A program made the position numbers and the translations under genes. A DNA stretch of 64,000 nucleotides, taken from contig MPNW01000116.1 in assembly GCA_011800805.1 (NCBI GenBank), positions 18,803 to 82,802 of the forward strand. The letters are read 5' to 3'. Source of the stretch: Hirudo medicinalis (taxonomy: Eukaryota > Annelida > Clitellata > Hirudinida > Hirudinidae). The notes below the pieces were generated by a model. That model saw only the letters and a program-made list of their open reading frames with translations, searched no databases and was not told the origin of the DNA. Below, piece after piece: positions 48,984 through 60,735 of this stretch (within the stretch, counting starts at the first letter, position 1; every line of letters starts with the position of its first letter).

Positions 48984-51900
48984 CTAGACCCTACAGGAAT
49001 CGCACAAATCTGAACTCATTAACTTCAATGTGCTCAATGCTTCACGTTTTGCTACATTCATGATTTCCTCTGGAAACAAAGATCTTGGCGATTTGAGGTC
49101 AACTTGGTATATCCTGCTAATATATTTCATCAATGTTCTGTTTTCACAACGCGAACGTTTGTTGAGTTCTCTCAAATCTCTAAAGACCGATCTGAAAATA
49201 AAACATACTCATTATTTTAGATAAGTAACGTTCAAGAATTTGCAAAGTAAAGGTGAATTCAAAAGGCTGAAATGAAGCAATGTGACTGCAGCCAAAGACG
49301 TACCTCATAAACATAAAACTTAGAGCTTAAAAACTAAAACTACAGCTAAAACTTAAGAAATGGGTTGTCAAAGAATCGGGATGTCAAGTCCCCAGGGGTA
49401 ACCCTAGTGACAATTCTTTTGTCTGTTCTTATTTCGTGCAATTTAGTTTTTTGTGTTTTACGTTTTGCTCAATAATGAAAGACAGCAATATTCAAACAAC
49501 AAAATAAGTTCAACTCAGTGGCTACCTATTCTGCTTCATGATATTTGTACAGTTGTCATCTCTTTCTTCAAGAATGGATTTGAGAACTTTCATCTCCTTC
49601 TCATATTGCTGTTTTTGTAAATTCATGACCTGAGAATGATCCTTCAACCTGGATTTTTTTTTATTAATTACAGTAAAAACAAAAGTAAAGTTTCCTACAG
49701 TGATCTGCATATCTATACGAGCACAACAAATTTTTGCATAAATTTCCTAAATGTGAAATTTACAACTTAAAGTCTTGTAAAGTAATTTAACTATGTAAAT
49801 TGAAATACCAGTATGAAATCATGTTTAAAAATAAACTTTAAACCGAATTAATTAGAAATTTTAAGAGGGAATGCAAATTGATGTGCCATCATTCGTCATA
49901 CCTTTACAAGCTGTTTTAAAAATTGCATAATTATTTAATAAGGGTCTGTTAGAGGAAATGTCTAATATTTTCAGTTATATAAAAATACATCAAGTAGGAC
50001 AAATCAAAAGTTGCATTTGACGTTTAAGAATATGGGGAAGAAAGCAAGACTGGATGAGTGAGAAAGAAGTCGGATTTTGGCTTCCAAGAAGGTAAATTAT
50101 TCAATTTCTGATATTTCAAATGAGCTAAAGTGTTCTAAAACTGTCTTGGGAAACTTCCTAGAAAACAACAGAGGAATATCCTGGGGAAAAAATCTTGGGG
50201 AAAGACTACCAAAACTCTTGGGGGAGGATCTTCAAAATCTTTGGTAAGATACTCCAAAAGGAGATTTCCATTCAAAGATTTACAGCAGCGGCACAAGTCA
50301 GTTATAAGTTGGCGTTCCTATAAAGATAAAGGCCGAGAATCCTAACCTTAATAAAGTAAAAGTAGTAAAACGTTACTCTAGTAAAACGTTTCTCTCTTGG
50401 GCAGTTAATTCAGCCTTTTTTGTAGTGATAATAACGCCTTATTATAATAAGTGTTAAAAGCACAAATCCGAGGCAGATTGAATACATAACATGTAAAATA
50501 GCCAAATTGATTTTTCCTTAAACTTTCAGAAAACAATACAAAAAAAAATCTGAGTAGAACTTCCAAGGTTGGCTGGCAAGATACTTAGTTTAATGTCCAA
50601 ATGTTTAAAATAACTAAATAAATCCAAATAAATGTCTATTAAATCTATGTAGACTTGAGAATTTCCAAATTCTTTCTAACCTTCTCTTTGCAGTTGAATG
50701 TTTTTCGTTTCCTTTCAATGATAAAATCTTGAAAAATTACGTAGGCTTGTCAAAAGGCAATAACTTTGTTTATAAAAACAATAGCAGTGTAATAATAATG
50801 ACATTGTCAAAGAACAAACATTTGTCCAAATAGAACAACATTTGAATCTATCCTTAAATAATAATTTGATCATGTCTTAAAAAAAGAACAAACTTCTGCT
50901 TTCTCTTTGAAGTTGTTGACAACTATTGAAGTCTTGAGCAGTTGGATTAAATCAGTAAGTGTTTCCCTCTCACGATCCTTCATCTGATGATATTTAAGAT
51001 GATATTGTAAAGATGACCATTTATAATGATGATGAGAAAAATAGCATATAACCTTATCTAGTAAAATGTTTCTTTCTTGGGCAGTCAATTCAGCCTGTTG
51101 TTTTAGTAATAATAATGACTTATTATAATAACTGTTGAAGCACAAGAATATAATTTCTAATCAAATAATTACTATGTAAAAACTAGTTCAAAAATTATTT
51201 GGCTTGCAGTTTAGCTCAATGGGCTGCATTCCTATACAAGGGGGTAATGACAACAGTCATAACGCACTGCATTTGCAACCTAGCTTGCAAAGGTCAGGGG
51301 TGCTACTTAAATGGTCTGGCAATTGTGGTGCCTTCAAATCCTTATTTTTCAGATACACAGGGCTCTCAAAATATTGGCTAAATATAAATACAAAACAAAT
51401 GATTTAAGTGAAGTTCAATATTACATTACAAATATTACTAAGCAATTAATATATAAATAGCTCAGTTGTTTTTGGTTTTGAAGCTAACGGTATTAAGGAC
51501 TCTGAACAGAAATCCCTTTATGCCACTGCTCGATTTTGAAATTTTTCCTTTCTTTGTTTTCAACATTCTCAATTTGCATTTGATCATCCTAAAAAACCAT
51601 TTAACAATTAAAAATTATTAACACACTCATAGTAGATTAAAAGTTGAATATTCTTAAAATATTAATTATTTTTAAAGAAAAACTGAAGAAATCCAAAACC
51701 ATAAAATGTTGAGGACAGGGTTAAGGTTAGGTTATGTTGACGAAAAATATAACTAAATTATATAATATAACAAATATAACATATTTACAGTGATATATGT
51801 TATATATAGTACATTTTATAGTGACAATGTCAAAAGGAGAGACTGTTGACAACCTAGAAAGATGGGTGACACTCAGAAAGGCTAGAGTGCCTAATAGGAC

Positions 51901-54900
51901 TGGCTATCTGAGTGCACAGCCACTTTGACAGCTAGTGAGATATGCCACCAGGACTCCTGCTGAAAGGAAGGGGAGAATGACGAGTCCTCAAACAACAAAA
52001 TGGTAATTGGCTTTAACATAGATTTTGAATTTGAAATCTGCCTTGGACAATGACATGCCAGAATGCAAGTATGTTTGCAGGGGACTGTTCAAAATGGAGA
52101 AAGGTTTAAAGATCCACTGCAGCAAGAAGGGGTGTCCAAATGCACCTAAACAGCATGCTGTCTCTCCCAAGCATACAGGTAAAACATCAAATAGCACCAG
52201 ACCAGAAGACAACCATAGTCCCGAGTGTGATTCAGCTTTGGTCCCTCAGTGGAGCCATCCAAAGCATAGGATAAAGTTTTCCTCCAACAAGGAGAAGAAA
52301 ATGCGGCAAGAGTTGGACAAAGTGCTGGGACAAGGGCTGAGGAAGATGATGAAGAATGAATCTTCAATAAAAATATTCACAGAATTCATCTAACAGACAA
52401 GCCTAACAAAGTTTGGTCCAAGACTGATCAAGTGTACAAGCAAGCTGAAACCATCAAAAAGGCAGAAAGAACTAGTGACTCTGAAAGGAAAAGAAAGTGC
52501 TTCACTGTCTTTGGAAGGAGGCTAACGAAAGCGAGAGGAACCTCTTAAGCCTATACGTCATGTGGCTTGATCTAGCGAACATGTCTGGGCCAGTCCCACA
52601 TCAACTGCTTTGGAAAACTTTGGAAAGCCATCACACACCAAGATATGGTGATCAAGATCCTTCAAGAGTATTTCAGAGGGTTTGTGATGAGGTTTTCCAC
52701 AATGGCTTTTACAACAATTTTGGATTTGTTGGGAATTGCCATGGGATGTGCCATCTCTCCCCAAGTCTCTTTGTGTTGGCATGCAGATCCTTCTAAACAG
52801 CGAGGTCCCCCTTTGACAGAGCATCAGAATTTCTACATGTCTTCAATAGAGGCATTCACATAAGACTAGTAATGAACAGATGGCAAACAGTTCAGAGGAG
52901 CCTTGACAAAATGAACAATCTGCTCTATTATCCAAACGAGCCATCGTGCTAAAAAACTAACTTTATAAAAAGTCAGATAAAATTTAAAATATATATACTT
53001 TTCTTTTGTCTTTTTCCTCTTCAGGATAGAATTAAGTCTCTGAATCTTTTGCTTCAAATTCTCAGCAATTCTTTTACATTCATTCTTCTCTTCCTATAGA
53101 ATGAGATGCAATAGCTTTTTTTTTCCATTATACCATCTGTCCATCTATACAAATTTCCATGTGCAACAAACATCAAAACAGATAAATAGTAAAAATGTGC
53201 ATAAATTTGAATGCTTCATAGAGTAATTGTTACATTATAAATTATTTCCAAGTCTGCAGTAATTAGCTTTCATATGCCATAAATTCAAATTTTTCAATTT
53301 AATCTGATTATGCATGTCATGTAAATTTATTGTCCAATGAAATCTTTCCATTTTTATGTTCAATTATAATGCCCAGCAATTAAAACCAAACAATTTAAAT
53401 ATTCTAATTAAATGAATAAGTTGTAATATTTTCAAAATATATTAATAAATCACCTTATTTCTTTCTACGACTTCATGCAAAGCCTCAGTATGTTCTTTGC
53501 GACACTGCTGAAGACATCTGCAAGATCAGTATTCATCATCCATATCGAAGAAAAATGTATTGACCCAGATGAACGCTAAACTAGAGACGACAGTTGTTTG
53601 TACTAAAATAAACTTATTTAGTAAGTGAATTTGTTTAGTGCCGTAATCATGAGCATCATGGGCACTTAAACCATTTATAAGTCTCCCAGAGGTGGTGGTG
53701 CAAGCTGGGTTGCGAACATGACACGTAACAACTGTTGCTTTTACCGTCGCTCGCATGAAGGCAAACCCTCTGAGCCAATTGCATCATTTCTGCATCATAA
53801 TTATATTTGCAGGTTAGCCCAATGACTAATATATATAATTGTAGGTTACCCCAATGGGTTCCTTTATGAAGGCAAAAGTCATAATGTGCAGCGTTCTCAA
53901 CCTAGCTTGCACAATCTCAACCTGGGGAGCACCCTTAGATAGAGGCACCATGTCAAGCAATTGCAGTGCATTCATATCTGATTTCGGATACATTATGTAA
54001 CAATATTGGCTAACAAACGTATGGGATCTTGTCATCATTGCCACAAAATGACATTAGCAACAGTAAGAGTATAAACAGTTATATTATTGATTTTGCTCTT
54101 GCAAGCAGTCTGGTCCTCTCTCGTCTAGAATACTGCCATACTCATCTAGATCTCCCTTTTCGAGGTACTTCTGCCTCACTTATCCACTTCCCTCAGCGCA
54201 CCCAAAATAATCTAGCCAAACTCATTCTCCTCGATCCCAGCCTTACTAGCTCTGAATGCCTGACACAACTTCACCGGTTGCCTATATACCTTCGCATCAA
54301 CTTTAAAATCTCATTAATCAACTATCGTACTATAGCTACATCCAACCCACCCATCTCGACCGTCTCATTCACCGACGCCAAATCCCTGACCACCTTCATT
54401 CATCCTCTGCAATTCATCTACACTAACCAGTCCATAGATCATCCATCATCAATCGAGACTTCGCCCGTGCCGTGCCTGCCGTCCGGAACGACCTTCCCCC
54501 ATCGTTCGGTCTCAACCCATACTTGAACTCTTCGAGCGTCATTTGAAGACCCATCTATCCAAGATGGCATTAAACCAAGAAACAAGGCACCTCTGAGGCT
54601 ATGCTTACGGTGCATATAAATGAACTATTATTATTATTACTGTTATTATTATTATTGTTGTTGTTATTATAGACATAATTAATAATAAAATTTAACAAAT
54701 ATATATATGCCATAAATCAAAAATAAGGTGAGCTGATAAAATATCAACCAACTGTTGAAGCCTTTGGACTTCTTGAAGGTGTTCTTCTTGAGTTATTATA
54801 GATAATTTAGAATTTGTGGTGAAGTCAGGTTTAACCCTGAGATCAGAAAGTTGTGTTTTGAGCTCCTTGTTTTCAAACATCAATTTGTCCCTTTCCAATG

Positions 54901-57900
54901 TCACCAATGTAAACCTCTTTGTCAAGTCCAAAACTGTTGCAAATGTTAATGATTTACTATTAGCATTCATATTACTTTATTATATTTATCATATTAATTT
55001 ATTATATTACAAATAAAATAATGTGCCAAATAACATAACAAAATGTAATACTCATAAATATAGATAAGAGTCTATACCAAATTGGTGAAATGTGTGCGAG
55101 CAAAACAGGACCATTCGAAAATAGCAATGGTTATACTGAATTAATGAAGGCCTTCTTTTTTTTATAACCAAACGAAAATATTTAAAAGATGTGACCAAAA
55201 TAACGAATTTCAAAAAATTTCATGCAAAATGTCATTTATTGCAATAGAAAGTGTTACATATTTTTTGTCAAGTTGTTGGTATCAATAGTTATCGTACCAT
55301 CGAGTACAGACAAAGGGGGAGCTATTATTAGAAGAATTATACAGAAGATTTTGAGCCTCCCTTTTTCTACCAGCTTCAGAAATTGCCACTGCCTTCGAGC
55401 ATATTTCAGCACGGAGCATGGACAATGTCAAGCAGATCCTTAAATATGTAGAGGAACAATGAATCAAAAGCACCCCACTTCCACCAGTTCATGGTCCTAT
55501 TATAGAAAATATGTGCAGACCAATAACGACTTTGAAAGTTGACACAGTCACCTTAATAGGAAAGTAGAAACTTCAGAGTTCAGACTTCATTCAAATCAGT
55601 ATAAGCTCATTGATTCATAAAGAAGGGTTGCAAATCACCCCGATATCCAAGGTTGTTATGATTACAAAAATGCTTCACAAATGTTTTTATGCCTGGTAAT
55701 GATAGTGCTGAACTTTACACCATGATGAACAATGAATTTATAAAAGTTGCAAAGCAAATGTTCTGTCACTCATCATTAAGAAAACTGTTTATATGTTATT
55801 TCCTTAAGTAAGGAAAAGTCCACTCAATGGCCTTTCTATTTGTACTGAAAACTCTGTCTTAGTTTGTATTGACACCTGTAGATTTCTTTAGATTTTTTTG
55901 GATCAAATCTTACTTTCAAACCTCATATTCAATATAGTCAATAAGTTCTAAAAAATTGTTGGAATCATTTCACACATTTGCTACTACATTGCTTTATCAG
56001 TAGCGATCATATTTGGCCTAACAATTCTATGATACTTACCTTGTTGAGCCTGTCCTGTAATCACTTTCTTGAACTTTTCCTTTTCCAGGTTTAGTTGTTT
56101 CAAGATTATTTGATTCTCTTCAAGAACTAAAGCACAGTGCAATTTGAGTTTTTTTCTGTTGATGAAACCGCAATATTCAACAAATATAACAATCTATTTA
56201 TCATTAATAATATAACTATTGTTATTTTTACTGTTGCTGGATGATGTTATTATTATTATTATCATCATTATTATTGTTATTGTTGTTATTATTATTATCA
56301 CTACCGATACCGTCATCGTCATCATTAATTACTCCTCACCATAATACATAAAAGAATACCTCAAAATCTCAACAGAAAAAGAACTGGGTGTTTAAGATGG
56401 TGCCCCACATCGGGACTCGAACCCGTGCCGCACAAGAGTCAAAGTCTTGAACATTAGACCGTGCGAAAGCACGACGCTCCTTGCTTCCAATAGTTCTTGA
56501 GTTTAAAGCTCGTATGCGATTTAGGAAAAGGTGAAAATTGGAAAACTTGAAAGTTGAAAATTGAAAATAGCACAGTTGACCTACGAAAGGCATAGAGAAT
56601 GAAGTGTGCAAATTTCAAGTCACTACCGTTCATCCTTTGGGAGGAGTTCTTGGGACATACAAACACATACGTACACTTTCTAATTTACATTATAGATTCT
56701 ACGCAGTGTCTACTAATATGAATGAATTTTGATTTACAATATAATTGTACTTGCAATAAACAAAAAATGTCATAAAATAAACTACAGAGTGAATAATGTT
56801 TAACTTGGTGTTAAAGTATCATAAATTGATAAGCTTTAGAATATTGAAAAAGGTTTCAAGCATTTAGCCTACAAATAATTTACAGTATGCAGTGGAATCT
56901 TCTGAAAGATTCTTAACGATGTCGTCCGGTGAAATTTTATTAGTTATGACTTTCTCCCAAAATATCAACATTAGTGCTTCCAATAAGTCGTCCAACATCG
57001 TGGGTCTCAGCCTTGTCTTGATTAGATTAATTTTACTGAAGGCCCTTTCACAATTAACTTGAGAGAAAGACATTGTAAATAAAAATTCATAGGCCAAGAA
57101 CAATCTTGTGTATGTGGCACTATGCAAGGAATGTTCATGTAGGATATTTTAGCAACAAGAAATGACATTTTCCTCTGAATTTGATGTCATCTGAAAACTG
57201 ATCTTTCTCATAAAAATAATCAGTTGTAGCAGATACCAAAGTAGAGCCATCACCTTCTACAGAATTACTTAAAAATTCATCACTTCCACATAAATTCCAT
57301 ATAAATTGAGTTATTAATCAACTTTTTACATTAATGCAATCTGGAACTAACAGTTGTTGAGTCATGGGCAATTCTTTCTGATTATTAAAATCAAAAGATG
57401 TCATCTCAATCTGCAGATGGAGCCTCTTGTTCTCTAATGTGATATCCTCCATCTCCTGTCTGAAATTTTCCATCTCAACCTGCCAGGGATGGTGTTTGTA
57501 ATAGCAAAGAAGATGACATAAATTATGACTATGAAAACGATACATTAATCAATGAAATTGTTGGAAAGTAACCTTCATTGCATTAATAACATCATTTAGA
57601 TTGTTCAATTGTTCATCATAAGCCAGCAACAATGGTGACAACTGCTTGGCACTGACCTGTTTTTCATCATAAGGTTGTCATGGTTGCAAAATTAAATAAA
57701 AAATATCAGTGAAAGAATCAATGAAAATGAATAAATGAAATATTAAAGCCTATAATATAATTAATAGCCTATGTCTCCAGGGAGCACCCTTAAGAGATTA
57801 TGCTATGCAAACGGCCGGGTGATTATAGTGCCTTCATTTCCAACGTGAACACTTTAAAGCACTCGAACGATTGACGAATTACAAATTATGTGGAGGATGA

Positions 57901-60421
57901 TTATAATGAATTAGGAATGATCTAAAAAAACAATTGAAAATCAAATTCAGAATAGATGATGTCATGCCAAATTGTATGCCACTGTCATCAGTGCAGTGCT
58001 TCAGTTGAGGACTGAGATTTGTTACTCTCTAATTTATGCAAACTCAACTTTAACTATGATCACTGCTTCTTAAATAAATGTATAAAATAAAATTAATATC
58101 TACATGCAGATGATGCATAGATTTATAGATTGTTGTAGCACAAAAATAGAATACAGAATACAAAATTCAAGCACAAAAATAATTTTTAGTATCATGTGCA
58201 TAGCATTGTAGAAATTACATAAATTGAACAATTTCTCTTCATATTCTTGTTTGCCGTGAGATACGCACAAGTTTGGATTCCCGACAATATAATGGGCTTG
58301 CAATAATAATCAAATTCTAAACCTTAATAATAAAATGGATGCTTAATAATAAAATGCATAGATTATAATTTTTTGAAATCATGAAATATATTCCTTAATA
58401 TTCACAATACGAAGTCCCTGCAAATTCATGGATATTGTTTCAACCAACCAGCCAGGTGGGGTGAGGTCCTTTGAATGGCAAACCATCTATGGATTCAACC
58501 TACCCAATAAATAAATTACCACTAACATATTTAGAGAATTCAAGTCTTGATTATTTGTGATATTTAAATTATTTGTCAGCTCTGACACATAAGGATCATA
58601 TTTTTCATGAAGAATGATCACAAGTGATCTTACTTCTGCAGGGGTTAAGGGTCTAAACTTCCTCTGGTATTTATCAAGTTCTGCATTCAACCTGTGGATG
58701 AGCAGCTTTAAAACTTCGACATCATCTCCTGATTTTTCTTGTTCTTGATGTGAAAGTTATTTTATTTTAAGTATCTATCTAACCTAATTATTAAGATTTA
58801 ACATTATTATCAGATACGAGGTAGGTCTCAATCAGAGAAGTAAATGAATGTGATGAATTTTTTTGACAATATTGACATTAATCTAATAAAATTGTATAAA
58901 AACAAATTAACAAACTATTAATAATTATTAGTTGTCTACAGAAACTTAAGAATAATGTGGAACTCCAATGAAGATAAAATTTCATTATTGAATCTTAAAA
59001 AATTTATTTACTTCACCCAAAAAAAAAAGATGAAGGTTGGTCCATTTACCCAGGAAGTATGAAATATGAGTAAGATAAAGAAAAACGCCAATGTAACAAA
59101 ATTAAATTGACAATTGTCAAAAATTTAGAAGGGTCAAATTGATTAGTAAAACATTGTTAGATTGACGATATCTTCTGGTAATGGATTCTACATGCTAACT
59201 ATTGTATTAGAGTATTTGGTATAGTTTATGGAACATATTGTGGCTTTAGTTTGTAAGTATAGCTTCTTGTGATGGAACAAGATGCTGAAATGTGATTGAG
59301 CAGAGATGTTTTTGTATGACCATGTAACATTGTATAGCATAAAACACTTATCACCTTCATAATCATTTCTGAAGAATGTTGGAATGATAGTCGTTGTAGC
59401 AGAAGAATGCATTGATTTTTGAGGCAGATGAATTTCTGTCACAATTTCCCCTGTATAACTGAAGTAAAATTTTAATTATGTCTCTTACACACATATATGT
59501 CCACATACTTTGAATATTGCCAATTACGATTTGTATGGTAATGCACACTTTGCAATAACACAAAATAAAACATAAAAACAACCTTTGCAATTTCAAATCC
59601 TCCACAGTCTTATTTTTTTTTACTTGAAGCTGAATTAACCTAACATCACTTAAAAAAAACTCAAGTCGCCAAATTCAGAACGACGGTGAAGTTGGCAATA
59701 CGCTGGCAAGAAATTTGACCGTTAATAACTTCGGAATGGATTGAGATAGAGTCGAATTTTTTTTTTATCTGAAAGATATTGACAAGCTAAATATAGTGTT
59801 TGTAATAAAAAGTCTGTGTGTTAAGAGAAAAATTTGTAATCGTTGTCCGAAGTTTCATCCTCTTNTTATCAATTTCTATTTAAAAGAGGATGAAACTTCG
59901 GACAACGATTACAAATTTTTCTCTTAACACACAGACTTTTTATTACAAACACTATATTTAGCTTGTCAATATCTTTCAGATAAAAAAAAATTGCGACTCT
60001 ATCTCAATCCGTTCCGAAGTTATTAACGGTCAAATTTCTTGCCAGCATATTGCCAACTTCACCGTCGTAAATTCAGATATAGAACTAAGTTAAAATTTAC
60101 ATACGAAACAGTTTCTTTGGCATTCTGAAAATCGATCGAACTAGATTCAGTCTCATCGGAACTATGAGGTCTTGCAGGGTGTGTAGAGTCGTGGCTTTGC
60201 AGATTCTCTGAGACTGCTCTAGTCAAAACGCCCTCCTGTGTAATAATTGCAGTATCCGAGGTATTTTGAGTCCCTGAACCACGATTCTAGTCAATGTAAA
60301 CGAAAAAATTTGGATGTGACAATAATTTTGATCAAATCTGGGTCAATATAAAGACCAATTTAATTAAGTCATATCTTACTTTTCTACTTGTAAAGAACTT
60401 TTTAAAATCCTTCGAGAACAT
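48984..60421 (-). CDS. CEP89: CEP89-like centrosomal coiled-coil protein
   Basis: Exons: 60421-60380, 60286-60101, 59629-59583, 58743-58634, 57656-57573, 57479-57352, 56155-56040, 54933-54749, 53507-53454, 53093-52999, 51588-51508, 51094-51053, 50983-50894, 50414-50377, 49648-49526, 49191-48984 (TAG). Most junctions are in phase; 3 to 4 and 10 to 11 are not, so an exon is missing or a boundary is wrong there. The assignment rests on order and wording: DDVEVLKLLIHRLNAELDKY with KFRPLTPAE, then LSPLLLAYDEQL, LVLEENQIILKQL and LTAQERN, which I recall as the order in human CEP89. That protein sits on centriole distal appendages and helps dock the mother centriole for cilium formation. The N-terminus is a disordered Ser/Thr region and the rest is coiled coil. 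About 440 residues are visible, shorter than human CEP89 (near 780), so conserved pieces may be missing. Confidence 0.72.
51205..51395 (+). repeat. SINE-like repeat, family A
   Basis: Head GCAGTTTAGCTCAATGGGCTG, middle GCATTTGCAACCTAGCTTGC, tail AATATAAATAC. It lies in a CEP89 intron. Confidence 0.7.
51840..52930 (+). mobile_element. Non-LTR retrotransposon with zinc finger and reverse transcriptase
   Basis: A 122-codon frame (52025-52393) carries CRGLFKMEKGLKIHCSKKGC, a CCHC-type finger like those before the polymerase of some LINEs. Next come MWLDLANMSGPVPHQLLWKT and, in another frame, IIQEYFRGFVMRFSTMAFTT then MGCAISP, which are reverse-transcriptase fingers and palm (LDL.NA.G.VPH, G...GC..SP). 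At least two frameshifts. The family differs from the ATT-tailed LINE. It lies in a CEP89 intron on the opposite strand. Confidence 0.75.
53636..53790 (-). repeat. SINE-like repeat, family A
   Basis: The reverse strand reads CTCAGAGGGTTTGCCTTCATGC then GTAAAAGCAACAGTTGTTACG and CGCAACCCAGCTTGCACC. It is paired head to head with the copy at 53.81 kb. Confidence 0.7.
53806..54020 (+). repeat. SINE-like repeat, family A, with duplicated head
   Basis: GCAGGTTAGCCCAATG at 53,810 and GTAGGTTACCCCAATGGGTT at 53,843 look like two heads. The body has TCTCAACCTAGCTTGCAC, a CTTAGATAGAGGC block and GGATACATTATG. Confidence 0.65.
54070..54669 (+). mobile_element. CR1/L2-like LINE 3' end with (ATT)n tail
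   Basis: The frame 54,029-54,526 carries LASSLVLSRLEYCHTHL, RTQNNLAKLILLDPSL and LPIYLRINFKISLINYR. It then shifts, ends with the family 3' end (AAGGCACCTCTGAGGCTATG) and runs into (ATT)n at about 54,627. Same family as 1, 18, 24 and 33 kb. Confidence 0.88.
54970..56030. other. CEP89 intron, unassigned content
   Basis: A minus-strand open stretch near 55,280-55,480 (MLRAEICSKAVAISEAG) reads like protein but matches nothing I can name. Mobile-element origin is likely. Otherwise no feature. Confidence 0.3.
56388..56482 (-). repeat. tRNA-like repeat, family B
   Basis: A 73-base stretch (56472 to 56400 on the minus strand) has ends GTGCTTT and GGGGCAC that pair with G-T wobbles, a box A form CACGGTCTAATG and a perfect box B GGGTTCGAGTCCC. 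Three to four extra bases separate the T stem from the acceptor, and bases 8-9 are CG, so it is more likely a tRNA-derived repeat or pseudogene than a working tRNA. Confidence 0.6.
56864..57127 (-). mobile_element. hAT transposase C-terminal dimerisation domain
   Basis: An 87-codon minus-strand frame contains FLFTMSFSQVNCERAFSKIN followed by KTRLRPTMLDDLLEAL, the standard hAT dimerisation motif (S...ERSFS.LK.IKT.LRS.M). No terminal repeats were located. It lies in a CEP89 intron in the same orientation. Confidence 0.85.
57765..57890 (+). repeat. SINE-like repeat, family A, tail fragment
   Basis: Matches the second half of the family: CCAGGGAGCACCCTTAAG, GGCCGGGTGATTATAGTGCC, AAAGCACTCGAACGATTG. 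The head is absent. Confidence 0.65.
59110..59450 (-). mobile_element. Reverse-transcriptase tail fragment
   Basis: The minus strand reads FMLYNVTWSYKNISAQSHFS ... then PLPEDIVNLTMFY, resembling the end of LINE polymerases where WN.LP.DIV...S...F follows a basic segment. It is open for about 84 codons and then broken. Moderate support only. Confidence 0.45.
59671..60077. mobile_element. 389-bp foldback (palindromic) element with 9-bp target duplication
   Basis: From 59,680 to 60,068 two arms of 185 bases are inverted copies with only a few differences, separated by 19 bases (59,865-59,883) that include the single N of the window at 59,865. The ends are ACGACGGTGAAG and CTTCACCGTCGT. AAATTCAGA occurs directly on both sides (59,671-59,679 and 60,069-60,077), a 9-base target-site duplication. 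Long inverted repeats with a 9-base duplication suit a non-autonomous Mutator-type element. It encodes nothing. It lies in CEP89 intron 2, 24 bases downstream of the exon 2 donor. Confidence 0.92.
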
Positions 60422-60604
60422 ATTTTAACTATAGAACCATGTAAATGTCAACAAACTCCCTCGTATCCATGGAGAGCAGAGGGAAGAGGCAAAGACGTTG
60501 GTGAAATATTACCCTTGATATTTTTCTAATTCCATATACTTTTTTTTATTGGAGGGTATATCTAGCTAATTTCAGTAAATTAAAAACAACTGGAGCTGTT
60601 ACAT

Positions 60605-60735
60605 ATTATTTATTTTGTAGATCACCAATGTGGAAAAACAAACTTGTTAAAATTGTTCTTCTCAACCCCACCCTTAATAGCACCGACTGCCTGAAGCAAT
60701 TGCACTGGTTACCGATCCATAATAGCATCATATTC
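60605..60735 (+). mobile_element. LINE reverse-transcriptase fragment
   Basis: KLVKIVLLNPTLNSTDCLKQ with LHWLPIHNSIIF is nearly identical in wording to the LINE at 18 kb. It stops where a hAT end begins, so the hAT element inserted into it. Confidence 0.8.

Noticed and set aside
51720..51735. GGGTTAAGGTTAGG taken as telomere repeat
   Set aside because: Only two imperfect units, not distinguishable from chance.
56400..56472. Functional tRNA gene
   Set aside because: Box A and B are good, but extra bases between T arm and acceptor, CG at positions 8-9 and three G-T acceptor pairs argue against it.
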